Origin: Armatimonadota bacterium
GTDB taxonomy: Bacteria; Armatimonadota; DTGP01; JAKQQT01
NCBI GenBank assembly: GCA_036504095.1
Contig: DASXVS010000017.1
Location: 1-64,000, forward strand
DNA: 64,000 nucleotides
Direction: 5' to 3'
Position numbers and translations under genes: made by a program. The notes under the pieces were generated by a model, which saw only the letters and a program-made list of their open reading frames with translations, had not been told where the DNA came from and did not search any database. This document shows, piece after piece, positions 26,247 through 34,475 of the stretch (the first letter of the stretch is position 1; each line of letters opens with the position of its first letter).

Positions 26247-27220
26247 TTCGCCTGCAAGGTTGCCTTCACGAACGCCACGTCCTCCGCGCTCAGCGCCTTC
26301 TCCGAGGCGGCGGCGTTCACCTCAACCTGCGCCACGTTCTTGAACCCGGGGATCACGCACGCGTTGGGTGACTGCGCCAGCGCATACTGCAACGCCACGC
26401 GGACCAGATCCGCCACGCTGCCCCCGAAGCGCTCCTTCAGCGGTTGCAGCCGGCGCCGCATTTCCAGCAGGCGCTCACGTGTGAACCCCTGGTTGCCGCG
26501 CCGGTTGTCGCCTTCGCCGAACTGCGGCGGGTTTTCCGGGTCGAATTTGTCCAGCAGGATCCCCTGGGCCAGTGGGCCGAACAGGACCATCCCCAGCCCA
26601 CGTTCGTCGGCCCACTGGAACAGGTTGGTGCCCTGGCGGTCGAACTGATTGCCGAACGCGTTGTAGTTGAACTGCAGGACCGCCGGCCTGGTGACCGGGC
26701 AAACGCGCATGAAATCCTGGTAGCCATATCCGGATTGCCCGATCACGCGCACCTTGCCCTCCTGCTGCAACTGACGCATCATGTCCGCGGCGCCTTCCAG
26801 ATACTCGTCGTCGGGGCCGAAGTTGGTGTTGTGGAAATAGTGCAGGTCGATGTAGTCCGTTCCCAGGTTGGCGAGGCTCTGCTCCAGTTGATGGCGGACG
26901 TGGAGCGGCTGCATCGCGTTCGGTGCGGTGCCGCGGAACCACCCGACCTTCGTCGCGATGATCACTTCGTCGCGCGGCACCTCTTTGAGGAACCGCCCCA
27001 GCATCCGCTCCGAGTGCCCGTCGCCGTATACATCGGCGCTGTCAAAATGGTTGATCCCAAGCTCGAAAGCGCGCCGCAATCCCGCCAGCGACTGCGCGTC
27101 GTCATTGCCCGTCCAGCCGACCGCACCGCCGTCACGCCAGCTCGGTCCCCCGATCGCCCAGCAGCCCAGACTGATCTCGCTGACCCGCAGGCCGGATTTC
27201 CCCAGCATCCTGTATTTCAA
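26243..27220 (-). CDS. Aldo/keto reductase
   Basis: This 325-residue NADPH-dependent oxidoreductase has a TTG start at 27220, preferred because AGGAGG lies eight bases before it; the next in-frame ATG is at 27208. The catalytic tetrad is visible: Asp in FDSADVYGDG (with Tyr), Lys in IIATKVGWF and His in LHYFHN. The C-terminal RVALQYALAQSPNACVIPG binds the cofactor phosphate side. It belongs to the Tas/YajO-like AKR group, which reduces sugar aldehydes or other carbonyls. It lies downstream of and in line with the large glycosidase gene, though about 200 bp apart. Confidence 0.88.
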   Translation of the reverse strand: MKYRMLGKSGLRVSEISLGCWAIGGPSWRDGGAVGWTGNDDAQSLAGLRRAFELGINHFDSADVYGDGHSERMLGRFLKEVPRDEVIIATKVGWFRGTAPNAMQPLHVRHQLEQSLANLGTDYIDLHYFHNTNFGPDDEYLEGAADMMRQLQQEGKVRVIGQSGYGYQDFMRVCPVTRPAVLQFNYNAFGNQFDRQGTNLFQWADERGLGMVLFGPLAQGILLDKFDPENPPQFGEGDNRRGNQGFTRERLLEMRRRLQPLKERFGGSVADLVRVALQYALAQSPNACVIPGFKNVAQVEVNAAASEKALSAEDVAFVKATLQAN

Positions 27221-27420
27221 TCCTGTTTCCTCCTAATGAAGTATGTCGGGCAACGCGCGGCGCTCGCGCAAGCCGACTGACCCGTGCGCCTGCCCTCCAG
27301 CCCGGAACCCCCGCCTGCACGGGCAGGGTTCCTGAACCGACGCGAGAATCTTGCCGGAGCATTCATGCCCCGGGCATCGCCCCTCGTTCAGCCCTTTCAT
27401 GGCCTTTGTGGCCGAAGCCC

Positions 27421-29973
27421 TTATGCCCGGGCATTCGTGCCCCGGGGCTTCAGATCGAATCTCCGCGTCGCAGCATCCCCCGCCGGCGAGAACTTTACGC
27501 GACCGGCGGTGTCTGCTCGTAAAGTAGCCGTTTTCCCGCCGTTCACGGTCAGCTCGTAATCCGCGTTCGCGCGCAGATGTGTTACCACGTGCCCTACTTT
27601 CGATGGCGAGCCAACCTCGGTCCAACTCCGCGGGGCCGCCGGATCATCCGGCCAGGACTCAATCTGGACCGTCAATGTCCCCGTCCGCGGTCGCGCAACG
27701 GACAATCCAGGCTCCGCGCTCGCGCCGGTGGAGAATTCGACTCCCGCTCCCGTGGCGTTCAGGCCGAACGGGACCGTGGCGCGCACCGTGACGCCCTCGG
27801 CGGTGAGTGCGCAACCGGTTGTCGCCAGGTCGATCACGTACTGCCGCCCTCTCAACCCGTACCGAAGCTGCGTTCCATCAAGCTCGGGTGTGAGGTGGGG
27901 ATCCAGGTAGAGGCGGTTGGGCTGGGGCTGGACGCCATAGATGTCGCGGTACAGCCCCACGATCGCCATGCAGTTTCCGGCCAGGATATCGTCGCCGTTC
28001 CCGTTCTGCCTTGCGCGCTCGTAATGCTGGTACGATAGCCCGTCCTGCTCGTAGCGCGCCAGCGTCTGCTTCACGTATTTCAGCGCCAGCGCCGGGTCGT
28101 AATCCGCATACGCGCGGATGCCCAGTTCCGCCCAGGACATGAAGATCGACCCGTTCTCGTAGTTGGGGAACGGGAAATTCCGCCGCATACCCTCGTCCGT
28201 CTGATACGGGAACACGTTGAGCGGCCACATGAAGAGCTTCTCCCGGGCCGTCTCCGCTTCCGTGCGATCGAGGATGGCCTTCTGCCGCGCCGGCTCATCG
28301 CAGATGCCGTAGGCAATCGCGGCGAAATTGACCGGCGTACACAGGTTGTTGCCGTGCGCCGAACCATCCTTGTCCAGCCAATACACGTACCACTTGTTGC
28401 CGGGATCCCAGAAGCCGCCTTCCGAGATGGGTTTGTTGAAACCTGCCTTCAGCCGCGCGGCGAACGCGCGGTATTCCGCCGCCTTTGCCGCGTCTCCGAG
28501 GGTGTCTTCCGCCTTCGCCCACAGGTTCAGCGCGTAGTACATCTCGGCATTGACGAGCGCGTTCTTGTACGATGCCCAAATGATGTCGATCCAGTCGCTT
28601 CCCCGCTTCTGCAGGTGCGAATCGGTCATCATGGTCACCAGGCCGGAGCCGCCGGCCTCGCGCCGCAGCATATAGTCCAGCGCCTTTTCGCACGCGGCCT
28701 TCTGTCCCGCGAGCCATTTGCGGTCGCCGGACATATCGAATTGCTCCGCCACGACGATGACGTAGTCCGGCTGGGAATCCATCAGGTATCCCCACTGCGC
28801 CTCATAAAACCCCTGATCGTCGAACGAACCGGGGATCGAATCGAAGTCGTCGTAGGTCCAGCGTGACTTCACGCGCCCGTCCTTGAGGATGGCATAGTCG
28901 CGCTCATAATCCAGCGTGGACGCGAGATTGGCGGTGTAATCCGGGTCGTCCACCGCGAATCCGATCTGCCCGAAGAACGGCTCGTGGAGGCAGATGTTAC
29001 CCGTGCGCCAGCCATTGGCGCCGACCAGACGATTGTCGATTACCCCGTAGCGGCCGACCGTGTGCACTAGTTCGCGGATGCTGCCGCCGTCCAGCCCTTT
29101 GAACGTGCCGCGGTTGTACGTTTCTTTGTAGTCCAGCGCCTGCAACGAGAGTTCAACGTTCACCGTTCCCGGCTTCACCGCAAACGGAGCCCACACGTCC
29201 TGCCGGTCGGAGAGCCAGCGGTAGAACTTGTGCGCGGTCTTCAACTCCTCACCGCTCACGGAATAGTTGAAGGTGAAAACGCCGTTCCGGCCATCGCCGT
29301 CGGGCTGGTGCGTGAATCGCGACGCTCCGTGCTGTCCCTTCGGGACCATGGGCACGATCCGGAGGCAGTCGTTCGCCTGGCGGTTCCAGAATGTGACGGA
29401 CCCGGTGTGCGCCCCATAGGTGGCGTTCGCCGTCTCCAGGTATTTGTTCCAGACCACCCCGCCATTGCCCAGCAAACCGCCCGTCCACGTGGACATCTCG
29501 GCGAAATCCCACTCGGGGAACGCCGTGTCCTCGAGCGTGGCGCCGTTCAGGTAGCGTCGGCTGATCCGCCAGATGATGCGGTCCGACTTCACGGTGAACT
29601 TCCACGTCTCGCGAACCCCTGCCTCCGGTTTGCCGAAGGCGATGTTGGAAACCGTCAGCGTGGTTCCGCGGACCGCGATATCGGGAGTGGGAATGCCCGT
29701 CCTGGTTGTGGACCACTGGCCGCCCACGCGGATGCCGCTGGCGACTCCCGATTTCGCCGCCACGTCACGCCCGCGAACGGTCACCCGATCCACAACGCAC
29801 CGGCCGTCGTAGTTCAGCCTGAGAGCGAGATGCCCCTGCCCGTCCGCCAGAGTCACCACCTTGCGTTCGGCGTCCTGATGGATCATCCCCGGCCCCTCCG
29901 CCAACACGGACGCGCGGCCCACGCAGGCAGCGAGGATCAGCAGCGCCACCGAGCGATAGATGTGAGAAGGCAT
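27421..29973 (-). CDS. Secreted six-hairpin glycosidase-like protein
   Basis: This 850-residue protein begins at the ATG at 29973, leading into a signal peptide; the longer open frame upstream has no start with a binding site. An N-terminal beta domain (about 25-300) is followed by an alpha/alpha-barrel (about 310-680). The barrel has helical signatures such as DDFDSIPGSFDDQGFYE, GFWDPGNKWYV and MWPLNVFPYQTDEG, characteristic of the GH15/GH65/GH94-type superfamily. A C-terminal beta domain closes the protein. Asp/Glu in the DDFDS and DEGM regions are candidate catalytic acids. The glycoside family number and substrate cannot be set by eye. An export role in polysaccharide breakdown fits the GH20 genes. 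Confidence 0.75.
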   Translation of the reverse strand: MPSHIYRSVALLILAACVGRASVLAEGPGMIHQDAERKVVTLADGQGHLALRLNYDGRCVVDRVTVRGRDVAAKSGVASGIRVGGQWSTTRTGIPTPDIAVRGTTLTVSNIAFGKPEAGVRETWKFTVKSDRIIWRISRRYLNGATLEDTAFPEWDFAEMSTWTGGLLGNGGVVWNKYLETANATYGAHTGSVTFWNRQANDCLRIVPMVPKGQHGASRFTHQPDGDGRNGVFTFNYSVSGEELKTAHKFYRWLSDRQDVWAPFAVKPGTVNVELSLQALDYKETYNRGTFKGLDGGSIRELVHTVGRYGVIDNRLVGANGWRTGNICLHEPFFGQIGFAVDDPDYTANLASTLDYERDYAILKDGRVKSRWTYDDFDSIPGSFDDQGFYEAQWGYLMDSQPDYVIVVAEQFDMSGDRKWLAGQKAACEKALDYMLRREAGGSGLVTMMTDSHLQKRGSDWIDIIWASYKNALVNAEMYYALNLWAKAEDTLGDAAKAAEYRAFAARLKAGFNKPISEGGFWDPGNKWYVYWLDKDGSAHGNNLCTPVNFAAIAYGICDEPARQKAILDRTEAETAREKLFMWPLNVFPYQTDEGMRRNFPFPNYENGSIFMSWAELGIRAYADYDPALALKYVKQTLARYEQDGLSYQHYERARQNGNGDDILAGNCMAIVGLYRDIYGVQPQPNRLYLDPHLTPELDGTQLRYGLRGRQYVIDLATTGCALTAEGVTVRATVPFGLNATGAGVEFSTGASAEPGLSVARPRTGTLTVQIESWPDDPAAPRSWTEVGSPSKVGHVVTHLRANADYELTVNGGKTATLRADTAGRVKFSPAGDAATRRFDLKPRGTNARA

Positions 29974-30218
29974 CGGGCGTCGCAAGGTGAAACGGATCAA
30001 TGGTACTGGCAAGTGAACCTCCAAAATGCAAGCGTTGCGCTGAGTGGACTGGTGCGGATAACAGCGCGAAGCGGGACAATGGCACTTCAATCTGTGCCTG
30101 TCCGTGGGCATGTGTCAACGCCGCGCAATGATGCCTGCCCTCATGGTCAGTAGTGCGGGTGGGCGGGGCGCTGGGCGGGATGGCGAGGAGACCGGCTAGA
30201 ATTGGGGTGAGGTGTGAA

Positions 30219-30500
30219 ATGACCGAGCAGGTGTGGGAAGGAACGTGGGAAGAGATCAAGAAACGCGGCGAGGGCCTGGCAAACCGCCGCGTGCGCCTCA
30301 TCCTGCTTCCGGAAGGGGCCGATGAGCAGCCAAACGGAGAAAACGGACAGCGTCTCTCTGAACAGCTCGCGGACCTCGTGAACCAGGCGGAAAGCCTGGA
30401 TGCGACTTCTCCCGAATCGGCGCAGTCGACGGATCCATACGAGATTGCCTACGGCGAGATCGTGGCCGAGAAGTTCCGCAAGCAGGGGTTCAACGTATGA
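30219..30500 (+). CDS. Antitoxin-like protein paired with a PIN toxin
   Basis: A 93-residue acidic protein from the ATG at 30219 with a GAGG site. The sequence shows no clear DNA-binding motif; it is rich in Glu and Gln and ends in VAEKFRKQGFNV. Its stop overlaps the ATG of the PIN-domain gene by four bases, the typical toxin-antitoxin arrangement. Function is inferred from this coupling. A few upstream in-frame codons exist but lack a binding site. Confidence 0.6.
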   Translation: MTEQVWEGTWEEIKKRGEGLANRRVRLILLPEGADEQPNGENGQRLSEQLADLVNQAESLDATSPESAQSTDPYEIAYGEIVAEKFRKQGFNV

Positions 30501-30907
30501 CTCTCTGTGATGCGGGTCCGCTGTTCGCGCTGGTCAACCGTCGCGAAACGCCACACCACGCCTCTTGTGTATCGGCTCTATCGCGATTGTCACAGCCATT
30601 GGTCACCACTTGGCCGTGTCTCGCGGAGGCTATGTATCTTGCAGGCCGCCACGGCGGCTGGGCGATGCAGCGTCTCTTGTGGGACTACCTCCTCCGGGAC
30701 GCGCTCACGATACACAACCTGACGGCGGGAGAGGTCCAGCGTATGCGCACGCTGATGGAGAAGTACAGCGACTTGCCGATGGACCTCGCGGACGCGTCAC
30801 TTGTTGCCGCCGCCGAATCCCTCGGCGAGACGACCGTCTTCACCGTTGATGCTCATTTCCGCGTCTACCGCCTGCCCGACGGCGCCGCGTTTGCCGTCGT
30901 GCCGTAA
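30497..30907 (+). CDS. vapC: PIN-domain ribonuclease, VapC-like toxin
   Basis: This 136-residue protein has the acidic site of PIN nucleases: Asp5 (CDAGPLFAL), Glu44 (LAEAM), an Asp in DLADASLV and a final Asp in TVDAHFRVY. Length and order match VapC, which cuts RNA when free of its antitoxin. The ATG overlaps the preceding antitoxin-like gene by four bases. All catalytic residues are present, unlike the second PIN gene at 45455. The RNA target is unknown. Confidence 0.8.
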   Translation: MTLCDAGPLFALVNRRETPHHASCVSALSRLSQPLVTTWPCLAEAMYLAGRHGGWAMQRLLWDYLLRDALTIHNLTAGEVQRMRTLMEKYSDLPMDLADASLVAAAESLGETTVFTVDAHFRVYRLPDGAAFAVVP

Positions 30908-30975
30908 CCGAGGCATTGCGGCGCCGATCGTGGGGCCGGCCTCCGTGCAGGCCACCCGGACACCGCGTCCACCAT

Positions 30976-31710
30976 TCACTCCACGCGGAACGATACGTTG
31001 ACGGTGGCGGCCACCCGTACCTGGCCGGACGCGATTGGCATCGCCGGTCCGCCCGCCATAGGTGCAGCAACCGGCGTTGGCCTGGCTAACGCCACTTGAT
31101 CGTACAACCCGTTGTAGCCTTCGTAGCCGCCGCCGATGGTCAGCGTCTGGATACCGGCGAGGCGCATGCCGCCGGCCTTTGCCAGCCGTTCCGCGTCCTG
31201 CTGCGCGTTCTTGAATGCCAGTTCCATCGCCTCCCTGCGGGCTTTCGGTTGGTCCTTGAGGCCGAAGGTCGGGCCGTCGATGCTGTTCACCCCCTGGTGG
31301 ACCATGGCGTCCACGATCTTGCCCGCCTTGTCCACGAGGGCCGTCCGGACGCTCACGGCGGTGAACACACGGTACATCGTCTGCGCTCGGGCACGCCGCG
31401 GCTTGACCGTGTACTTGTCCACGCTGTAGTCGGTCGTCTGGATCTCATCTTCGCCGACGCCGATCCCCCGGAGGGCGGTGATGGCGCCCTGCATCTTTTT
31501 GACGGCGTTCGTCTGGGCGGTCTCGAGCGAGGCGTTGCGCGACGCGACGCCGAGTTGGAGGATCACGATGTCGGGCTTCGGGCGCACGGAGCCCTGGCCG
31601 ACCACGGTGATGGTGCGCGGCTCCGGCGCCTTGCCGTTGCCGCCGCACCCGGTGAGGCTGAGCGGCGTCGAAAGTGCCGCCAAGAGGATTGTTCCGCGAA
31701 GTGCGTTCAT
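30976..31710 (-). CDS. SIMPL-domain (DUF541) lipoprotein
   Basis: This 244-residue protein starts at the ATG at 31710, eight bases after AGGAG. The signal peptide ends with a lipobox-like LTGC, so it is probably a lipoprotein. The SIMPL domain carries ITVVGQGSVRPKPDI near the start, a QTNAVKKMQ helix and a final VNVSFRVE. Proteins of this family form oligomeric rings in the periplasm or outer membrane; no enzyme function is agreed. It stands alone, convergent with the PIN module. Confidence 0.8.
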   Translation of the reverse strand: MNALRGTILLAALSTPLSLTGCGGNGKAPEPRTITVVGQGSVRPKPDIVILQLGVASRNASLETAQTNAVKKMQGAITALRGIGVGEDEIQTTDYSVDKYTVKPRRARAQTMYRVFTAVSVRTALVDKAGKIVDAMVHQGVNSIDGPTFGLKDQPKARREAMELAFKNAQQDAERLAKAGGMRLAGIQTLTIGGGYEGYNGLYDQVALARPTPVAAPMAGGPAMPIASGQVRVAATVNVSFRVE

Positions 31711-31939
31711 TGAGTGTCTCCTGTAGTCCACCGAATGAATTCGGTGGCTGTCTGGCAAAATGTCGGCTGAAGCCGACGCGTGATGGACTCAGCGATACGA
31801 CTCTCAGATGGGGTGAACCCTTCAATTCCGCGGACGGCCTTCAGCTTGGGCGGTGGGTGAAGCGGCACGTATCTGGGTATAAGGCCGTTGTCGTGAGAGC
31901 GAAACCATCACGTCAATCCGGCAACAAAGGAGCATAATC

Positions 31940-32602
31940 ATGCGGTTAACAGGATTCCACCTCACAGGCATTGCGCTCTGCGCGTGCGCATTGGCCAGCC
32001 AGGCCTTCGGCGCGCCTTCGCCCAAGAACGGCTACTCGCCGGCGATGCAGGCGAAGATCAACGCGATGCAGGCGCGACTCACCCAGTATGAGCAGCGAGA
32101 CGCGGCGACCAAGAAGATGCTGCAGACTTTCGACACTCTGGACTTTGTCGTATTCAGCAACCAGCAGTGGGTCCGCCTTCACGAGAGCCACGCGAAGGAT
32201 ATCATCGTCGACTGGCCGGACGGACACCACACAAACGGGATCCAGCGGCACATCGCCGACCTCAAGGCCATGTTCGTCTACGCGCCGGATACGAGGATCA
32301 AAATCCACCCGGTGCGGTTCGGCGTCACCGGCGGCGCGACGGGATCATCCATGGGCCCCGGCGGAAAGGTGAAAGTAAGCCCTCAGTCAGGTGGGAACGG
32401 GTTCACCTGCGTGACAGGGATTATGGAAGGCACGTTCACCAAGCCGATGCCCCTCGGAAACGGGAAGTTCGTCCAGCCGACCGGCAAGAAATTCACGCTT
32501 CCGATGTGCACCGTGGGGCATTGGAAAAACGGCGTGATGATCGAAGAGTGGCTGTACTGGGACAACGCCACCTATATGAAACAGTTGGGTATCGGCAAAT
32601 AA
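31940..32602 (+). CDS. Secreted SnoaL/ester cyclase-like protein
   Basis: This 220-residue protein has AAAGGAG before the ATG and a signal peptide ending about AFGA. Residues about 60-215 resemble the SnoaL-like polyketide cyclase or NTF2-like fold, with a FDTLDFVVF helix, HESHAKDIIVDWPDG and a closing GVMIEEWLYWDNATYMKQLG. Members include ester cyclases and uncharacterised exported proteins. The helical linker at about 35-60 is coiled-coil-like. No cognate biosynthetic cluster is present, so function is open. Confidence 0.65.
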   Translation: MRLTGFHLTGIALCACALASQAFGAPSPKNGYSPAMQAKINAMQARLTQYEQRDAATKKMLQTFDTLDFVVFSNQQWVRLHESHAKDIIVDWPDGHHTNGIQRHIADLKAMFVYAPDTRIKIHPVRFGVTGGATGSSMGPGGKVKVSPQSGGNGFTCVTGIMEGTFTKPMPLGNGKFVQPTGKKFTLPMCTVGHWKNGVMIEEWLYWDNATYMKQLGIGK

Positions 32603-32878
32603 CGTGATCGGCAGGGCGGATCGCGCCTGGCGACCGAACTCAGTGGCCGCCTCGCCACGTCTGGCGGCCGGACGCTCGCTGCACAGGTGGTCGGGCCAAA
32701 TCTCCGCCCGCGGTTGTACGCGATATCCAACCGAACACGGTTTGTTGGACCGGCAATTGCTGGTAAACTCTTGCTGGAAGGCCTCCACTGCGAAGCTTGC
32801 GATGGCCCGCGCCATCTGGACCGGCTTGGCGGCGGCGGGATGGCAGCGGAAGGCCGCGAGGAGGACGAGGGGGGAAGT

Positions 32879-33088
32879 ATGGATGGACGTCTGGGATACA
32901 ACTCTCCCGTAGTTCACTGGTGCGCGGAGCGTGACGAATACCTGAACATACCAGTGGTTGACGACGGCAAGGGGCACCGCCTGGGTGATTGCCCCTATTG
33001 CGGTGTGATGCTCCGGCGATCGAGAACCGGAGGAAACGGGGGCCGCAAGGGCGGTGAGGCGGCTGGCAGCTACCGCGAAGAACAATAG
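32879..33088 (+). CDS. Small protein with CPYCG motif
   Basis: A candidate 69-residue protein from the ATG at 32879 with a purine-rich site directly upstream. It has a single CPYCG near the middle plus an upstream HWC, which would allow a small zinc ribbon. The frame stays open further upstream, but that stretch has low-complexity, unlikely sequence. A promoter-like TTGTTG and TAAACT pair lies near 32742-32769. Support is weak: no family was recognised, so it may be chance. Confidence 0.35.
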   Translation: MDGRLGYNSPVVHWCAERDEYLNIPVVDDGKGHRLGDCPYCGVMLRRSRTGGNGGRKGGEAAGSYREEQ

Positions 33089-33091
33089 ATC

Positions 33092-33151
33092 AGGCGCCGG
33101 GCCTCGGGTGTCAAGCTCCTGACGGAAACTGACGCTGAAGGCCCGGCGCCT
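33092..33151. terminator. Perfect 14-bp hairpin between convergent genes
   Basis: CAGGCGCCGGGCCT (33092-33105) pairs exactly with AGGCCCGGCGCCTG (33138-33151) across a 32-nt loop. Flanking T-runs are weak, but the position between convergent genes fits a bidirectional terminator. Confidence 0.45.
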
Positions 33152-33159
33152 GTCGTTTG

Positions 33160-34278
33160 TCACCCTTCCAGAATGTCCGCGAGTTTGTATGCCCTGCCGC
33201 CCGCGGTGACCTCCACCATCGGCCAGCCCGCCTGCTCCGTCAAAATCAGCGGGCCGCTTTCCGTGGCCACGAAGGTCTCTTCCCCCTTGGTGCCGGTGAT
33301 GCTGGGGTTCCACGCGAACGCCTGGTTCAGCTGGACCACCTCGTCCACCCCCGGCATGAGGAACCAGTCGCGCCCCTGATATCCGGCCGCTCCTCCCTGG
33401 TGATGGAGGCCGATCTCATCCGGGAACCCGGCGGCCGCATAGGCGCCGGACACGACTTTCCACAGTTCCGCCGTTGTAACGCCGGGCCGCGTGGCGTCGA
33501 TGAGTTCCGCGTGAATCTGGCAGACGGCGCGGTGCTTCCGCTTGAGGTCCGCCGGGATCGGGCCGAAATGGACGATGCGGGTGCTGTTGACCACGAAGCC
33601 GTTTCGCAAAGCGCAGGTGACGAGCATACAGGTCTTCTCGACCTTCTTGCTGGTGGGCACCGGGTGGCGGAAATTCTGCAGACGCTCATCGCTGGCGACG
33701 AGGATGAGGTTCGGCATGATGCCGAGGTCGAGTTGCGGCGCCGACAGCAGACCGGCAACTTCCCACTCCGTCATTCCGGGGCGGATGGCGCGCATCGCCT
33801 GATCCATGCAGGCGGCGGTGTCCCGGGCGGCGGCCTGGAAGCGCGCGATCTCCTCCGGCAGGAGGCTGAAGTGCATGCGGGCGAACTCCGCGCCCATCGG
33901 CACGCATACGCAACCGTCGCCGTCGCACGGCAGAGGCGAATCCGTTCCGCACTTCCCGCCCTTCGCGATCTTGCGCAGCGATCGGGCGATCCCGTCGGCG
34001 CCTTCGTGCCACGGAGTGATCATCGGCTCGTAGCCCAGGCCCGCCAGTTCTTCCGGCATCAGGCGGGCGGCCTCGATGTTGTTGGTGACAAGGTACTTTC
34101 CGTTGCGCGTGATGGCCAGCGTTCCGTTGCCCTCCCGCGCGCCTATTTCTATGTGGTTGGTTCGCCCGCCGGTGATCCAGCTGAAATTGCTCCTCAGTGT
34201 GAGGAACATAGCATTCAGGCCGTGAAGGGCCAGGAAATCGCGGACCTGCTTCTCTTTGGTCGAAATCTCGTTCGTCAT
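33160..34278 (-). CDS. M24 (Xaa-Pro peptidase-like) protein, metal site probably lost
   Basis: This 372-residue protein starts at the ATG at 34278 with GGGAGAG upstream. It has the creatinase-like N-terminal domain (GITGGRTNHIEIG-like segment) and the pita-bread C-terminal domain. Peptidases of this family need two Asp, one His and two Glu for metals. Where a typical enzyme has SDxTR, this one reads VVNSTRIVHFG, so a metal Asp is missing, although HHQGGAAGYQGR and GEET are retained. It is therefore probably a non-metal creatinase-like or inactive relative. It is co-directional with the GAF-SpoIIE gene 197 bp upstream. Confidence 0.78.
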   Translation of the reverse strand: MTNEISTKEKQVRDFLALHGLNAMFLTLRSNFSWITGGRTNHIEIGAREGNGTLAITRNGKYLVTNNIEAARLMPEELAGLGYEPMITPWHEGADGIARSLRKIAKGGKCGTDSPLPCDGDGCVCVPMGAEFARMHFSLLPEEIARFQAAARDTAACMDQAMRAIRPGMTEWEVAGLLSAPQLDLGIMPNLILVASDERLQNFRHPVPTSKKVEKTCMLVTCALRNGFVVNSTRIVHFGPIPADLKRKHRAVCQIHAELIDATRPGVTTAELWKVVSGAYAAAGFPDEIGLHHQGGAAGYQGRDWFLMPGVDEVVQLNQAFAWNPSITGTKGEETFVATESGPLILTEQAGWPMVEVTAGGRAYKLADILEG

Positions 34279-34475
34279 TTCATCTCTCCCGGTAAATCGA
34301 GTGCTTACACGGTCATTGTATCTCCGCCATACGGACGCAGACAGCCTCTTCCGGGCAAACGGCGTGGACAGTTCTCGAATCTGGGGTGGCCGTTGCGATA
34401 CGCTGGCACGCGGCGCGTGGGCATGGAGACAGTCCTGGCCCTCGAAAATCCCCAATCCCGTAGCTCACTTCACGG

